A stretch of 64,000 bases of DNA, taken from assembly GCA_016706225.1 (NCBI GenBank), contig JADJKB010000003.1, positions 496,001-560,000 of the forward strand, given 5' to 3'. Positions 28,182-38,885 of the stretch are shown one piece after another; the stretch's first letter is position 1, and each line of letters begins with the position of its first letter. The stretch is from Myxococcales bacterium. Its GTDB lineage: Bacteria > Myxococcota_A > Polyangia > Polyangiales > Polyangiaceae. Below the pieces are notes generated by a model. That model was not told the DNA's origin and made no database searches. It worked only from the letters and a program-made list of their open reading frames with translations. Made by a program: the position numbers and the translations under genes.

Positions 28182-29135
28182 ATGCCAGGGGTGCGCAGTC
28201 GCTTCGTCCGCGACCTCGTCGAGGGGTTCGAGCGCGGTGCGCGCCCGGAGTCCGTCGTCGAGGTGATGCGGCGAATCGAGTCCCGCCTGACCACACCGAA
28301 CGCGCTGGCGGGCCTGCGTGCGGCGAGCCACGCCGACGTGCTCGAGACCGCCGACGCCGAAGAGCTGCTGTTCGGCCTGGATTCTGCCCTCGGAGACGGC
28401 AGCGGCCAGTTGCTCGAGAGCGTCGCCACCGACGCACTCGCTCGCATTTTGCTCCAAGGCAACCTGTCGATCCCGGGTGACTTGGTCGCGACGGTCGCGC
28501 GCATGCGCGCGCCGCTGGAGCATCTGTTCGTTGCCTTGCCCGTCGGGTTCGATCTGAGCAAGAAGCGTGACGGCTTCGTGTTGTTCGTCGGTGTGGGGGG
28601 ACGCCCGCGCACGGCTCGGTTGCTGCGGCATCTGGCCGTCGGCTCGGTGCGGGCGGCGCAACGCTTCGCCCGTGAGGGCATGAGTGAGACCGTGACCTTG
28701 ACCTGTGAGGCGCTCGGGGAACGGGCGCGCATCGAAGCGCGCTTCGGGCCAGCGACGACCCCCGGCGCACTCGCGGCCCTCGCGCCGAAAAAACCGCCTC
28801 GCAAACCAACTCGGCGCCCATCGAGCCCACACCTGCCGACCACCAAACCCACGCTCGAAGCCGTGGACCGCATCATCACCCGCGCGACCATGCCTCCGCC
28901 CGTCGATCCGAACGAAATCGTGGCGCCCAGGAGTCGACGCGCCGCCATGGATCACGGTGTCTCCGGGCCGCCGCCCGTGCCGGCCCCGAGCGTCCAAGCA
29001 GGCGGCCAGCGCGCCGGGCCGAACCACGTCGCTTCGAGCGTGCCGCCGCGATCCGACACTCTGCGCAGCATGCCAGAGTCTGGCTTCGCCTGCCGAGGTG
29101 ACGACGAAGAGGAGCCGAGCGAGTCCTCCGGCTGA
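28182..29135 (+). CDS. Hypothetical protein with disordered C-terminal tail
   Basis: 317 residues. Residues 1-200 look globular and mainly helical (SRFVRDLVEGFERGARP, VVEVMRRIESRLTTPN, LLFGLDSALGDGSGQLLES), with a strand pair around FVLFVGVGGRPRTARLLRH. The last ~120 residues are Pro/Arg/Ser-rich and acidic at the end (GDDEEEPSESSG), so probably disordered. There is no signal peptide or membrane segment. The helical part loosely recalls DUF2378-type Myxococcota families, which I could not confirm. It stands alone between the MFS gene and the convergent mutase. Confidence 0.6.
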   Translation: MPGVRSRFVRDLVEGFERGARPESVVEVMRRIESRLTTPNALAGLRAASHADVLETADAEELLFGLDSALGDGSGQLLESVATDALARILLQGNLSIPGDLVATVARMRAPLEHLFVALPVGFDLSKKRDGFVLFVGVGGRPRTARLLRHLAVGSVRAAQRFAREGMSETVTLTCEALGERARIEARFGPATTPGALAALAPKKPPRKPTRRPSSPHLPTTKPTLEAVDRIITRATMPPPVDPNEIVAPRSRRAAMDHGVSGPPPVPAPSVQAGGQRAGPNHVASSVPPRSDTLRSMPESGFACRGDDEEEPSESSG

Positions 29136-29155
29136 GGCGGCGCTCGAGGCGCGGC

Positions 29156-30898
<1,743 letters not shown>

Positions 30899-30953
30899 AG
30901 CCAAGGCCTCGTGCCTTGGCCAGCGCGGGTGAAATCCGAGCGCGCCCGAGCCC

Positions 30954-31430
30954 TCAGCAGCCCGAGGGAAGCAGTGCCTTCCCACGCAGCGGTTTGGTCT
31001 CCCCGCCGTTCAGATTGTGCTTCACGGCGCCCACGAGCTGAACTTCGCCCGCGCACAGATTCGCCTTGTCGGCGCTCGGCAGGAGCGCGCTGTCATCCAG
31101 CAGGAAGGGCACCGCCTTCGACTGCCCCTTGCCGACCTTCAAAGGAAAGCTGACCCCTTGAGGCACCGCCTGAAGCGCACCCACCAGCGTGCCTTGGTCC
31201 GCGGCCCGCACGATCGAGAAACTTTCGAGCTCGACCGTGCCGTCACCATCGGCTTCCGCGCCGACCTCCAGGTTGAGATCGAAGCCACCGCTGAGCTGCG
31301 TACCGAGAGCCTGTTCGATCACGCTGAGCTGCACCTTGCTGACGGTTGCGCTGAGCGAGATGTTGTCCTTGCTACCGCAGCCGAAGAGCAGGACCGCCGA
31401 GGAGAGCACCAGAGAGAGCGCGCGAATCAT
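30954..31430 (-). CDS. Small lipoprotein of unknown function
   Basis: 158 residues. The signal peptide MIRALSLVLSSAVLLFGC ends with an LFGC lipobox. The mature part (SLSATVSKVQLSVIEQALG, FDLNLEVGAEADGDGTV, VSFPLKVGKGQSKAVPFLL) looks like a small beta-sandwich, reminiscent of LEA14/WHy-like domains. Two Cys residues near the C-terminus may pair. It is upstream of the mutase on the same strand with a 55-base gap, and divergent to the next lipoprotein. No function assigned. Confidence 0.7.
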   Translation of the reverse strand: MIRALSLVLSSAVLLFGCGSKDNISLSATVSKVQLSVIEQALGTQLSGGFDLNLEVGAEADGDGTVELESFSIVRAADQGTLVGALQAVPQGVSFPLKVGKGQSKAVPFLLDDSALLPSADKANLCAGEVQLVGAVKHNLNGGETKPLRGKALLPSGC

Positions 31431-31438
31431 CGGGCCGC

Positions 31439-31444
31439 AGCATA
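31439..31444 (-). promoter_or_regulatory. Putative -10 box TATGCT, leaderless start
   Basis: On the minus strand TATGCT ends 8 bases before the ATG at 31430. Confidence 0.45.
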
Positions 31445-31498
31445 GCATCGGGCAACGGCTTGCGCTCCGGGGGCCCGGTGTCGGAGATTTCGGGCTCG

Positions 31499-33079
31499 AT
31501 GCAGCTGACGACCGCTCGGGGCTCGCGCTTTGGGGTGCTCACGGCACTCGCCGTCGGCGCGTGCGGAGTGGCCGCGCTTCCGCCCCCGCCGGCGCCCGCG
31601 CCCATCAAACCGACCCCGAGTGCGTCCGCAGCCGCCGCATCGAGCGCGGTCGTCGTGCCCGCGCCGACGCCGCCCCCGAAGGCGCGCACGCCGAAGGGAG
31701 ACGTTGGAACCGCGGGTCCGCTCAGTGTGGAGGCGGTTGCGCGGGACGGTGGCTGGGTTTGCCTGTGCCAGGCGCGCGGTGACACCAACGGCGACGGGGT
31801 CGTCGCCGCGTCGGTGGGCGAGGCCGGCCGCCTCGAAGGCGATCAGTTGCAGCGCTTCTTCATTCGAGGTGCGGGAGTCGGCGAGGCCATCGACGATCTG
31901 TTGAGCTACGACGACAGCGGCCGCTGGGTGGTGCTCTCTCGCGCAGGCAAGGTCGTGCTGGAGGACACTCTCGACGACAAAGAAATGGACCTCGGCGCGG
32001 CCGGGCTCGACACCAGAAACGACTCGCTGTCGTTCCGCCACCACCGCGCACTCGCGTTTGATCCAGCGGGCCAGCACCTGGCCTTCATTCGCGGCGAGGG
32101 TCGCGCCACGCGGGTGGTCGTGCGCACGCTCGCGACGGGGGCCGAGGTGCTGCTCGACCCGGGACCGGGTGATCTCTGGCGAATCGAGGTGGACCCGAGC
32201 GGGCGCTACGTGGTGATGCAGGTGCTGGTCGACGACACCAACAAGGACAAACGAATCAGCTGGCCAGCACCCCTGCGTAAATCGCCGCGGGCATGCCGCG
32301 GCCCGGTCGCAACCTACGACGCATGGGTCGGGCGCGGCGACGAGCCCGTCGTGCGCTTGGCACCACTCACTGGAGGCGCCACCGAGTCGGTGGCGGGATT
32401 CGTCACCGCGCTACCGAGCGGCGTGGTGCTCAGAGGCGCGGGGGGCAAGCTGACGCTTCGAGCCGCGACCGGCACGGCCGAGCTCTCGCCGGAACCGTGT
32501 GGTGCTCGAGTGGTCCTCGTCGACACCTCGAGGGATCAACTGCTCGTCGCCTGCACCAAAGCGAAGGGGCGCCCAAAGCTCGAGCTCGTCGCGCGGCGCG
32601 GGCGCGCCGAGCTCGACGCCGACGTCGCGCATCAGAGCCAAGATCTGATCCAGGCTGCGACGCAGCGCCTGTTCCCGCTCTATCCCGGCAGCGCGGTAAA
32701 ACTGCTCGACCTGGTGGGAAAGACTCTGACGCCGCTCTCCCCAGGCGACATCGTGCTGGCGAGTGATGGCTCTCGTGCGCTCATTCGCCGCAAAGGGCAG
32801 CTGGTCGTCTTCGATGTCGACGGAGCAAAGACGGAGATCTTGGACGCAAAGGTCGATGCAAGCGCCGAGGCGGTGGTGTCTGCGCCGTTCGTGGCCGTCG
32901 CGCCGATCGTGGCGAACCTGGCCTCTGGCAGCGTGATCGGTTCGTTCGACGGCCGACCGCTCGGGCTCTCCCCCGACGGGCGAGTGCTCGTTGCCGCAGG
33001 CGGCGATGGCAATGCCCGAAAGCTGGCGGTCGGACCCCTGGTCTGGCGGACGCCGACTCGGGCGGCCGGCCATCACTGA
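31499..33079 (+). CDS. Lipoprotein with beta-propeller-like repeats
   Basis: 526 residues from the ATG giving MQLTTARGSRFGVLTALAVGACG, whose hydrophobic stretch ends in a lipobox-like VGAC. A Pro/Ala tether follows to about residue 65. The body has an EF-hand-like loop (GDTNGDGVVA) and WD40/TolB-type blades. Examples are YDDSGRWVVLSRAGKVV, FDPAGQHLAFIRGEGR, VDPSGRYVVMQVLVDD and LASDGSRALIRRKGQLVVF. It is likely periplasmic or outer-membrane-anchored and used in binding. The stop overlaps the stop of the convergent DNRLRE lipoprotein by seven bases (33073-33079). Confidence 0.7.
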   Translation: MQLTTARGSRFGVLTALAVGACGVAALPPPPAPAPIKPTPSASAAAASSAVVVPAPTPPPKARTPKGDVGTAGPLSVEAVARDGGWVCLCQARGDTNGDGVVAASVGEAGRLEGDQLQRFFIRGAGVGEAIDDLLSYDDSGRWVVLSRAGKVVLEDTLDDKEMDLGAAGLDTRNDSLSFRHHRALAFDPAGQHLAFIRGEGRATRVVVRTLATGAEVLLDPGPGDLWRIEVDPSGRYVVMQVLVDDTNKDKRISWPAPLRKSPRACRGPVATYDAWVGRGDEPVVRLAPLTGGATESVAGFVTALPSGVVLRGAGGKLTLRAATGTAELSPEPCGARVVLVDTSRDQLLVACTKAKGRPKLELVARRGRAELDADVAHQSQDLIQAATQRLFPLYPGSAVKLLDLVGKTLTPLSPGDIVLASDGSRALIRRKGQLVVFDVDGAKTEILDAKVDASAEAVVSAPFVAVAPIVANLASGSVIGSFDGRPLGLSPDGRVLVAAGGDGNARKLAVGPLVWRTPTRAAGHH

Positions 33080-34011
33080 TAGGTGACGAGCAAGCGAGGC
33101 GGCTTGGCCCCCTTGGCGTTGTAGTAGTCGACGCCGTTGGTGCTGACCGGGTAGATGCCGAAACAAGCCGGCGCGCCTGCTGTAATGGCGCTCGGCGCAA
33201 TCGCCCAGCTCACGGTCTGGTTCGGCAGCATTGGACCGAGGTTCCCACCCAGGCTCGCACCCTTGGTCGGGACTGCCGTGAACAGGCTGGGCCGGGTGAA
33301 CGTGCTCACTGCGAACAGGTGGCCGGACTCGGGTCCTTCGGCGTCGGGATCTGCGTTCGTGCTGATCTCGACTCGGACTTCGGTCACGGTCTTACCCGAG
33401 AATGCGGTGTCGAGGTCGAAGCGCAGGAAGCCGCCGGATTCTGGAAACGGCCCGGCATCACTCGTGCTGAGCGCGCTGTTCGACTTGTCGACACTCATCG
33501 AGCCGTTCTGCGCTTCGCAGAAGTCGGGATCCGGCTTGTCGAGGTCCACACAATCCGCGACGTTCGCGATGTAGACCGCAGTCGTGGGCCCACCCCCGGT
33601 GCCGCCCGTCGCGCTGGTGCCACCGCCGCCGGTCGCCGTGGTTCCGCCACTGCCGCCCGTCGTGGCGCCGCCGCTGCCCCCGGCGCCGCCGCCGCCTCCA
33701 CCTGGCGAACCGCCCGACCCCGCAGCGCCACCACCGCCCGGAGCTCCTCCGCCGCCCGTGCCGCCGCCGCCGCCCGTTGCGCCGCCACCGCCCGCAGCTC
33801 CTCCGCCGCCTGCTGCTCCACCCGTCGCGCCGCCGCTGCCGCCAGCGCCGCCGGTGGTCGCGCCCCCGCCGCCGCCTGCGCCCGCCACGCCACCGCCCGC
33901 ACCACCGGTCGCGCTGCCGAGACGCGGGTCGAACGTGTCCCAGTCGTGGGAGCAAGCCAGCGCCCAAGTGAGCGCCAAGGCAACCGACAGCCCCAGCTCG
34001 ATGCGCCGCAT
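33073..34011 (-). CDS. DNRLRE-domain lipoprotein with very long Gly tether
   Basis: 312 residues. The signal peptide MRRIELGLSVALALTWALAC ends in a lipobox-type Cys. From about residue 33 to 145 the sequence is an almost pure Gly/Ala/Thr/Ser tether, the longest in the window. The C-terminal ~165 residues are a DNRLRE-type beta-sandwich, common in bacterial surface proteins: TAVYIANVADCVDLDKP, GFLRFDLDTAFSGKTVTEV, NQTVSWAIAPSAITAG and AKPPRLLVTYQ. The tether would hold the domain far from the membrane. Ligand unknown. It is divergent to the Ser/Thr kinase. Confidence 0.78.
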   Translation of the reverse strand: MRRIELGLSVALALTWALACSHDWDTFDPRLGSATGGAGGGVAGAGGGGGATTGGAGGSGGATGGAAGGGGAAGGGGATGGGGGTGGGGAPGGGGAAGSGGSPGGGGGGAGGSGGATTGGSGGTTATGGGGTSATGGTGGGPTTAVYIANVADCVDLDKPDPDFCEAQNGSMSVDKSNSALSTSDAGPFPESGGFLRFDLDTAFSGKTVTEVRVEISTNADPDAEGPESGHLFAVSTFTRPSLFTAVPTKGASLGGNLGPMLPNQTVSWAIAPSAITAGAPACFGIYPVSTNGVDYYNAKGAKPPRLLVTYQ

Positions 34012-34020
34012 TCCCGTGCG

Positions 34021-34026
34021 AGTCTA
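34021..34026 (-). promoter_or_regulatory. Putative -10 box TAGACT, leaderless start
   Basis: On the minus strand TAGACT ends 9 bases before the ATG at 34011. Confidence 0.4.
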
Positions 34027-34076
34027 GCATTTGTCCGCCCGAGCTGGCGATGTGGGCAAGTCTTCGGGCCTTCAGC

Positions 34077-34082
34077 TAACAT
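34077..34082 (+). promoter_or_regulatory. Putative -10 box TAACAT, leaderless start
   Basis: TAACAT ends 7 bases before the ATG at 34090. It is back to back with the box of the divergent lipoprotein. Confidence 0.45.
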
Positions 34083-34089
34083 CCGAACC

Positions 34090-35532
34090 ATGGCGCTCCT
34101 CGCAGGCCGATACGAGGTCGTCCGCCCCATCGCACAGGGTGGGATGGCGACCGTGTACCTCGCGAAGATCCTGGGAGAAGGCGGGTTCGAGCGGCTGGTC
34201 GCGGTGAAGGTGATGCACCCGCACATCGCCAACGAGAGTGAGTTCGTGTCGATGTTCCTCGACGAGGCGCGGCTCGCGGCGCGCATTCGCCACCCGAACG
34301 TCGTGCCGACCCTGGCGGTGGAACGCAACGCCGACGGCCTGTTCCTCGTGATGGAGTACATCGAGGGGCACCCGCTGCACGCGATCTTGCGCGCCGCCCT
34401 GACCGCAAAGCGCTACCTCTCGATCCCCGTCGCGCTGCGCATCGTCGTCGACTTGCTCGAAGGACTGCACGCCGCGCACGAGCTCGAGGACGAGTCCGGG
34501 CACCACCTCGATCTCGTACATCGCGACGTCTCTCCTCAGAACGTCCTGGTGGGAAGCGACGGAGTCTCGCGCATCACCGATTTCGGGGTTGCCCACGCGC
34601 GCGCTCGCCTCGCCACCACGCAGGGCTCCGGTCTCAAAGGCAAGGTCGCGTATCTCTCGCCGGAGCAGCTCTTGACGGTGGCAAAGGTGGACCGGCGCTC
34701 GGACGTGTTCGCGGCTGGCATCGTGCTCTGGGAGTCGCTGACCGGGCGGCGGCTCTTCCGCGGCGAGACCGAGGGCCAGACCATTGCTCAGATCATGGGT
34801 GGCGCAAAACGCGCGCCACACCAGGTGCGCCCCGACATCCCCGAGCTCATCTCGCAAGCGTGCATGAAGGCGCTGGCTTCCGAACCGGAGAACCGCTTTC
34901 AGACCGCGGTCGAGCTCGCCGACGCGCTGGAGGCCGCGGCTAACGAGGTCGGGATCACGCTGGCCAAACCGCGAGAGGTCGCAGCGGAGATCACCGCGCT
35001 CGAGGTCCCGGATCAGAAGATCGACGCCACCAAGGTCCGCCTCGGACCCGGCAGCGCCGAGTCGAGTTCGGGGATCTCGCCGCCCGCCGCAGCGGGTACG
35101 GGACTCTCACAAGGCAGCACAACCGCCGCGGGCAGCGCGCTCTCGACAGTCCCCGGGGAACCGCCTCGGAATAGAGGTCGCTGGCTGGCCGTGGGCGTGG
35201 TCGGAGCCCTGCTCATCGGCGGGGGTTCGCTTGCCATCGCCATGCGCTCCGCGGTTTCCGCGACGTCGCCGACCTCGCGCCCGGAGACGGCCGCGACGGG
35301 GAGCCTGGCGGCGCGCGAGGAGCCCCCGAAGGAGCAACCCAAGCCGGAGGTCACCGCTCTGCCGAGCGCCGAGCCCGAGGAACAACCCGCACCGAGCGCG
35401 AGCGCTGCACCGAGCGCGAACGCAGCATCGGCCCCCACCCCGGCACCGGTCCCCAAGACGGGACCGAAGCCCGTGGCAAAACCAGCGGGTGCCGTTCGCT
35501 CCGGACCGGGCTATCGTCCCGAAGGACTGTGA
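34090..35532 (+). CDS. Membrane-anchored Hanks-type Ser/Thr protein kinase
   Basis: 480 residues. The kinase domain is complete: Gly loop AQGGMATVYLA, ATP lysine K40 in VAVKVMHP, catalytic HRDVSPQN with Asp146, and DFG at 164-166. SPEQ stands in place of APE. A Ser/Pro/Ala linker leads to one transmembrane segment (WLAVGVVGALLIGGGSLAIA, about 365-384), then a Pro/Ala/Glu-rich tail of about 95 residues outside the membrane. The tail has no PASTA or other sensor fold, so the signal may come through the partner. The next gene starts inside its stop codon (TGATG), a TPR membrane protein that is probably its partner or substrate. Confidence 0.93.
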   Translation: MALLAGRYEVVRPIAQGGMATVYLAKILGEGGFERLVAVKVMHPHIANESEFVSMFLDEARLAARIRHPNVVPTLAVERNADGLFLVMEYIEGHPLHAILRAALTAKRYLSIPVALRIVVDLLEGLHAAHELEDESGHHLDLVHRDVSPQNVLVGSDGVSRITDFGVAHARARLATTQGSGLKGKVAYLSPEQLLTVAKVDRRSDVFAAGIVLWESLTGRRLFRGETEGQTIAQIMGGAKRAPHQVRPDIPELISQACMKALASEPENRFQTAVELADALEAAANEVGITLAKPREVAAEITALEVPDQKIDATKVRLGPGSAESSSGISPPAAAGTGLSQGSTTAAGSALSTVPGEPPRNRGRWLAVGVVGALLIGGGSLAIAMRSAVSATSPTSRPETAATGSLAAREEPPKEQPKPEVTALPSAEPEEQPAPSASAAPSANAASAPTPAPVPKTGPKPVAKPAGAVRSGPGYRPEGL

Positions 35533-36518
35533 TGCGCGCGCTGACAGCAATCGTTCTCGCACTCGTGATGCTGTTGTGCCCGAACGTCAGCGTCGCTGAA
35601 ACCGGAAGCGGAGACCCCAAGGTCGCGCTCGAGAAGTTCAAGCAAGCGCAGAAGGCCTTCGACTCGAAAGATTACGAGAGGTCCCTCGAGTTCGCGCGCG
35701 CGGCGCTCGAGGCGACCGGCAGCCCCAACGCGAGGCTCTACGTCGCGCGGGCACTGCGGGAGCTCGGCAAGCTCCCGGAGGCCTTCGTCGAAATGGAACG
35801 CACCCTGCGCGACGCCAGCGAGTCCGCCAAGACTGACACGAAATATCAAGCCACACGGGACTCGGCTGCAGCCGAGCTGGCACTGCTCGATCAGCGCGTG
35901 GCGAAGGTCGTGGTGGCGCTGGCGGAGCCTCCGCCCGGCGTGAAGGTCGAGCTGAACGGGCGGGTGCTGAGCGCACCCGAAGTGGGCCAACCCCTGCCGG
36001 TCGATGCCGGTGAGGTCGTCGTACGAGCAATGGCCGAGGGCGCTGCTCCGATCGAGAAGCGCGTCAAGATCGCCGCCGGCGCCACGCAGACCGTGACGCT
36101 GGTGTTCCGCGAGGAAGGGCAGGCCGCACCAGCGCCGACCGAGACCACGGACACCAAGCCGCTCGCACCCAAGAAAGAGGGCGGCAGCCTGCGGACCGCC
36201 GGCTACGTGTTGGCGGGAGTCGGCGTGGCGGGCTTGGCGGTGTTTGCCATCACGGGATCGATGGCCAACTCGAAGTTCAGCGAGCTCGAAGACGAGTGCG
36301 GAAGCAAACGCTGCACGGACCCAAAGTACGGCGACACGGTGGACAGCGGTAAGCGCCTCGAGACCATCGCCAACATCGGGCTCGTCGCCGGGGGCGTCGG
36401 GCTACTGGCCGGGGGCGCGCTGATCGTCTTCGGTGGCTCAAAGGAGCAGCCATCGAGCGCACGAGTCCAGGGGACTCCGGGCGGGGGCTTGTCGCTGTCT
36501 TACGCGCGGCGGTTCTGA
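35532..36518 (+). CDS. TPR/PEGA-like membrane protein coupled to the kinase
   Basis: 328 residues. A signal peptide (MRALTAIVLALVMLLCPNVSVAE) is followed by TPR-like helices (ALEKFKQAQKAFDSKDYERS, ALRELGKLPEAFVEME). Then comes a PEGA-like beta domain (PPPGVKVELNGRVL, GEVVVRAMAEGAAPIEK). Near the C-terminus two hydrophobic segments (AGYVLAGVGVAGLAVFAITG, GLVAGGVGLLAGGALIVFGG) flank a short loop with two Cys. The ATG overlaps the kinase TGA, so production is coupled. Kinase-TPR pairs of this kind recur in Polyangiales; a sensing or scaffold role for the kinase is an inference. Confidence 0.8.
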   Translation: MRALTAIVLALVMLLCPNVSVAETGSGDPKVALEKFKQAQKAFDSKDYERSLEFARAALEATGSPNARLYVARALRELGKLPEAFVEMERTLRDASESAKTDTKYQATRDSAAAELALLDQRVAKVVVALAEPPPGVKVELNGRVLSAPEVGQPLPVDAGEVVVRAMAEGAAPIEKRVKIAAGATQTVTLVFREEGQAAPAPTETTDTKPLAPKKEGGSLRTAGYVLAGVGVAGLAVFAITGSMANSKFSELEDECGSKRCTDPKYGDTVDSGKRLETIANIGLVAGGVGLLAGGALIVFGGSKEQPSSARVQGTPGGGLSLSYARRF

Positions 36519-36558
36519 CGCCTGGCGACACGCCACTTCACGGCTTAAGGCTTGGGCC

Positions 36559-37611
36559 ATGAGCGGCACGTGGAAACGCCGGGCCGTCACAATTCCGGCC
36601 GTGAGCTTCGCCTTTGTGCTCGTGACGTCGAGCCTGCCGCTGCTCCTGCTGCTCGCCGTTCTGATCGATGCCGTGCGCTCGCTCACACGTCGCCTGCCCT
36701 GGGTCGGGACACGGCTCGTGCTGTTCGGCTGGTTCTATCTAGCGGGGCAGGTGCTCGGCCTGGCCGCACTCTTCGCGGTCTGGCTCTCATCACTGGTCGG
36801 CGGCGCGGAGCGCCGGCAGCGGCTCATTCGTCGGACCTTCGCCGTGCAGGTCCGCTGGGCCGGTGCGCTCTTCCGCGCGGTACGGACCCTGTTCGGGCTG
36901 CAAGTCGCGGTCGAAGGCGAGGACTCGCTGCGCGGTGGACCGTATGTCGTCTTCATTCGCCACGCGAGTGTGATCGACACGCTTCTGCCCACGGTGCTGG
37001 TGACTGCCCGTCACGGTATCCGACTGCGTTTCGTGCTGAAACGGGAGTTGCTGTTGGATCCGTGCTTGGACGTGGCCGGCCTGCGTCTGCCCAACTACTT
37101 CGTCGATCGCACCGGGGATGACCCCACAGACATCGCCGGCGTGCGGCAGCTTGGTGAACACCTCGGTGAAGCGGAGGGAGTGCTGATCTATCCCGAGGGC
37201 ACCCGCTTCACGCTCGACAAGCACCGACGTGCTCTGGAAAAGCTCGCTACCGAAGCACCAGACCTTTTCGAGTACGCCAAGGGCCTGACCCACGTTCTGC
37301 CTCCGCGTGTGGGCGGGGCGCTGGCGTTGCTCGAAGCAGCGAGCGAGGCCGACGTCGTGTTCTTCGCTCACGTCGGGCTCGACGGATTTGCAAGCGTCGG
37401 GGACATCTTCCGTCACGCGCTCGGCGCCCGGCGCATCGACGTGCGCATCTGGCGCATCCCGCGGGCGGAGATCCCGCGCGAGCGGGCAGAGCGAATTTCC
37501 TTCCTGTATCGGGAATGGCACAAGGTCGACGCCTGGGTCGCCAGCCACATGCGGCAGCACATTGGTGGCGGTGAGGGTGGGTCTGGGCCGGACTCGAATT
37601 CGCCCGAGTGA
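36559..37611 (+). CDS. 1-acyl-sn-glycerol-3-phosphate acyltransferase-like protein
   Basis: 350 residues. Two or three N-terminal hydrophobic segments (FAFVLVTSSLPLLLLLAVLI, then LFGWFYLAGQVLGLAALFAV) anchor it in the inner membrane. The PlsC core has the catalytic H-x4-D as IRHASVIDTLLP, the acceptor-binding LVLIYPEGTRF-type motif as VLIYPEGTRFT, and LRLPNYFVDRTGDD between them. It would transfer an acyl group to lysophosphatidic acid or a related lysolipid in phospholipid synthesis. The membrane-rich N-terminus resembles eukaryotic LPAATs more than bacterial PlsC. It has no operon partner. Confidence 0.88.
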   Translation: MSGTWKRRAVTIPAVSFAFVLVTSSLPLLLLLAVLIDAVRSLTRRLPWVGTRLVLFGWFYLAGQVLGLAALFAVWLSSLVGGAERRQRLIRRTFAVQVRWAGALFRAVRTLFGLQVAVEGEDSLRGGPYVVFIRHASVIDTLLPTVLVTARHGIRLRFVLKRELLLDPCLDVAGLRLPNYFVDRTGDDPTDIAGVRQLGEHLGEAEGVLIYPEGTRFTLDKHRRALEKLATEAPDLFEYAKGLTHVLPPRVGGALALLEAASEADVVFFAHVGLDGFASVGDIFRHALGARRIDVRIWRIPRAEIPRERAERISFLYREWHKVDAWVASHMRQHIGGGEGGSGPDSNSPE

Positions 37612-37697
37612 GCGCGCGCGCGTGCCTCGCAAGAACCGGCGCGCGAAAGCGGTCTCGCCCGCGCCGCACGCGGGCTGATGGTCAGCTCGCGCCGTGC

Positions 37698-37703
37698 TAG
37701 CTT
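37698..37703 (+). promoter_or_regulatory. Putative -10 box TAGCTT, leaderless start
   Basis: TAGCTT ends 6 bases before the ATG at 37710. Confidence 0.4.
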
Positions 37704-37709
37704 CGCCGC

Positions 37710-38885
37710 ATGCGTGGCGTAAGAACGGCGCTACTCGTGATTTTCGCCGCGGGCTTCGTGGCGTGCACCGATCACGAGCTCGATGACACGGGAAGCGGCG
37801 GCAGCACCGCCAGCGGCGGCACTGCGAGCGGCGGCGCCGGGGGCGGCGGCGCGAGCGGTGGTAGCGGCGGCGGCGCGAGCGGCAGCGGTGGGACGAGCGA
37901 TGCCGGCCCCGACAGCGGCCTCCAGCTCACCTGCGACGACCTCGCAGTGACCACGCTCGCGGGAGCCGAAGCCGGCTTCGCAGAGGGCTCCGCCGGCCCC
38001 AACGGCATCGCGCGACTGAACGGCGTGCGCGGCATCGCTGCCTTCGGCACCGTGCTGGCGTTGGTGGCAGACATGAACAACCACCGCATTCGCAACCTGC
38101 TGTTCGACGCGGGAGACTGCGAGGTCTTCGCCGGCAGCGGCACTGCAGGCCTGTTCGACGCAGAGGGGGAGCAAGCGGAGCTTCGCGCACCCGAGGGGGT
38201 CGCGGTCGACGCCGTGGGCACGTTGTACATCTCGGACACGCAGAACCACGCAATTCGGCGCGTGCAGAGCGCGATGGTTTCGACTCTGGCGGGTGACGGC
38301 AAACCCGGCTTCGCCGACGGTCCAGCGCCGCGATTCCGCGAGCCGGCGGGACTCGCCGTCGATGCGCAGGGCAACGTGTTCGTAGCCGATCGCGGGAACC
38401 ACGCAGTGCGCAAGCTCACGGCGGGCGCAGGCGCCGTCACGCTGGCGGGCAACGGTGTCGCCGGCTTCCAGGACGGGCCCGGTACCAGCGCGCGCTTCAG
38501 CGCTCCGTTTGGTGTCGCCATCGACGCCGCGGGTGTGCTCTGGGTCAGCGATACCGGCAACGACCGGATCCGAAAGGTCGACCCGACTGGCAACGTCACC
38601 ACCTTCGTCGGGGGTGATGGCAGCCTCGACGCTCCGATGGGGATCGCCGTCGACGCGTACGGTACCGTCTACGTGGCCGATGCCGGGCACGGGCGGGTCG
38701 TGCGTGTGTCGCCGAGCGGCGTCCTCGAGACCCTCGCCGGCGCCGCGGGTACCGGCTTCTTCGATGGCCCAACGAACAGCGCGAAGTTCTCGGAGCTGAC
38801 GGGGCTCGCGTTGTCTTCAGCCTATGCGGGCGGCGGACTCCTGGTCGGGGATGCCCACCGCGTACGACTCGTGTATTGCCCATGA
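37710..38885 (+). CDS. NHL-repeat lipoprotein
   Basis: 391 residues. The signal peptide MRGVRTALLVIFAAGFVAC ends in an FVAC lipobox. A Gly/Ser/Ala tether runs to about residue 68. The rest is an NHL beta-propeller with repeats such as ARLNGVRGIAAFGTVLALVA, AELRAPEGVAVDAVGTLYIS, RFREPAGLAVDAQGNVFVAD, ARFSAPFGVAIDAAGVLWVS and LDAPMGIAVDAYGTVYVAD. Each is followed by an N/H-x-R/I strand. That makes about six blades, closing the ring. The stop overlaps the ATG of the cyclophilin gene, so both are cotranscribed and coupled. Confidence 0.85.
   Translation: MRGVRTALLVIFAAGFVACTDHELDDTGSGGSTASGGTASGGAGGGGASGGSGGGASGSGGTSDAGPDSGLQLTCDDLAVTTLAGAEAGFAEGSAGPNGIARLNGVRGIAAFGTVLALVADMNNHRIRNLLFDAGDCEVFAGSGTAGLFDAEGEQAELRAPEGVAVDAVGTLYISDTQNHAIRRVQSAMVSTLAGDGKPGFADGPAPRFREPAGLAVDAQGNVFVADRGNHAVRKLTAGAGAVTLAGNGVAGFQDGPGTSARFSAPFGVAIDAAGVLWVSDTGNDRIRKVDPTGNVTTFVGGDGSLDAPMGIAVDAYGTVYVADAGHGRVVRVSPSGVLETLAGAAGTGFFDGPTNSAKFSELTGLALSSAYAGGGLLVGDAHRVRLVYCP

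Noticed and set aside
33590..33900. CRISPR-like or satellite repeat in GGC/GCC-rich DNA
   Set aside because: Repetition comes from glycine codons in a coding tether; there are no fixed-length repeats with unique spacers.
33584..34027. Pro-rich 147-codon frame on the plus strand
   Set aside because: It is the complement of the Gly-rich tether of the DNRLRE lipoprotein; GGN codons read as CCN/GCC in reverse.
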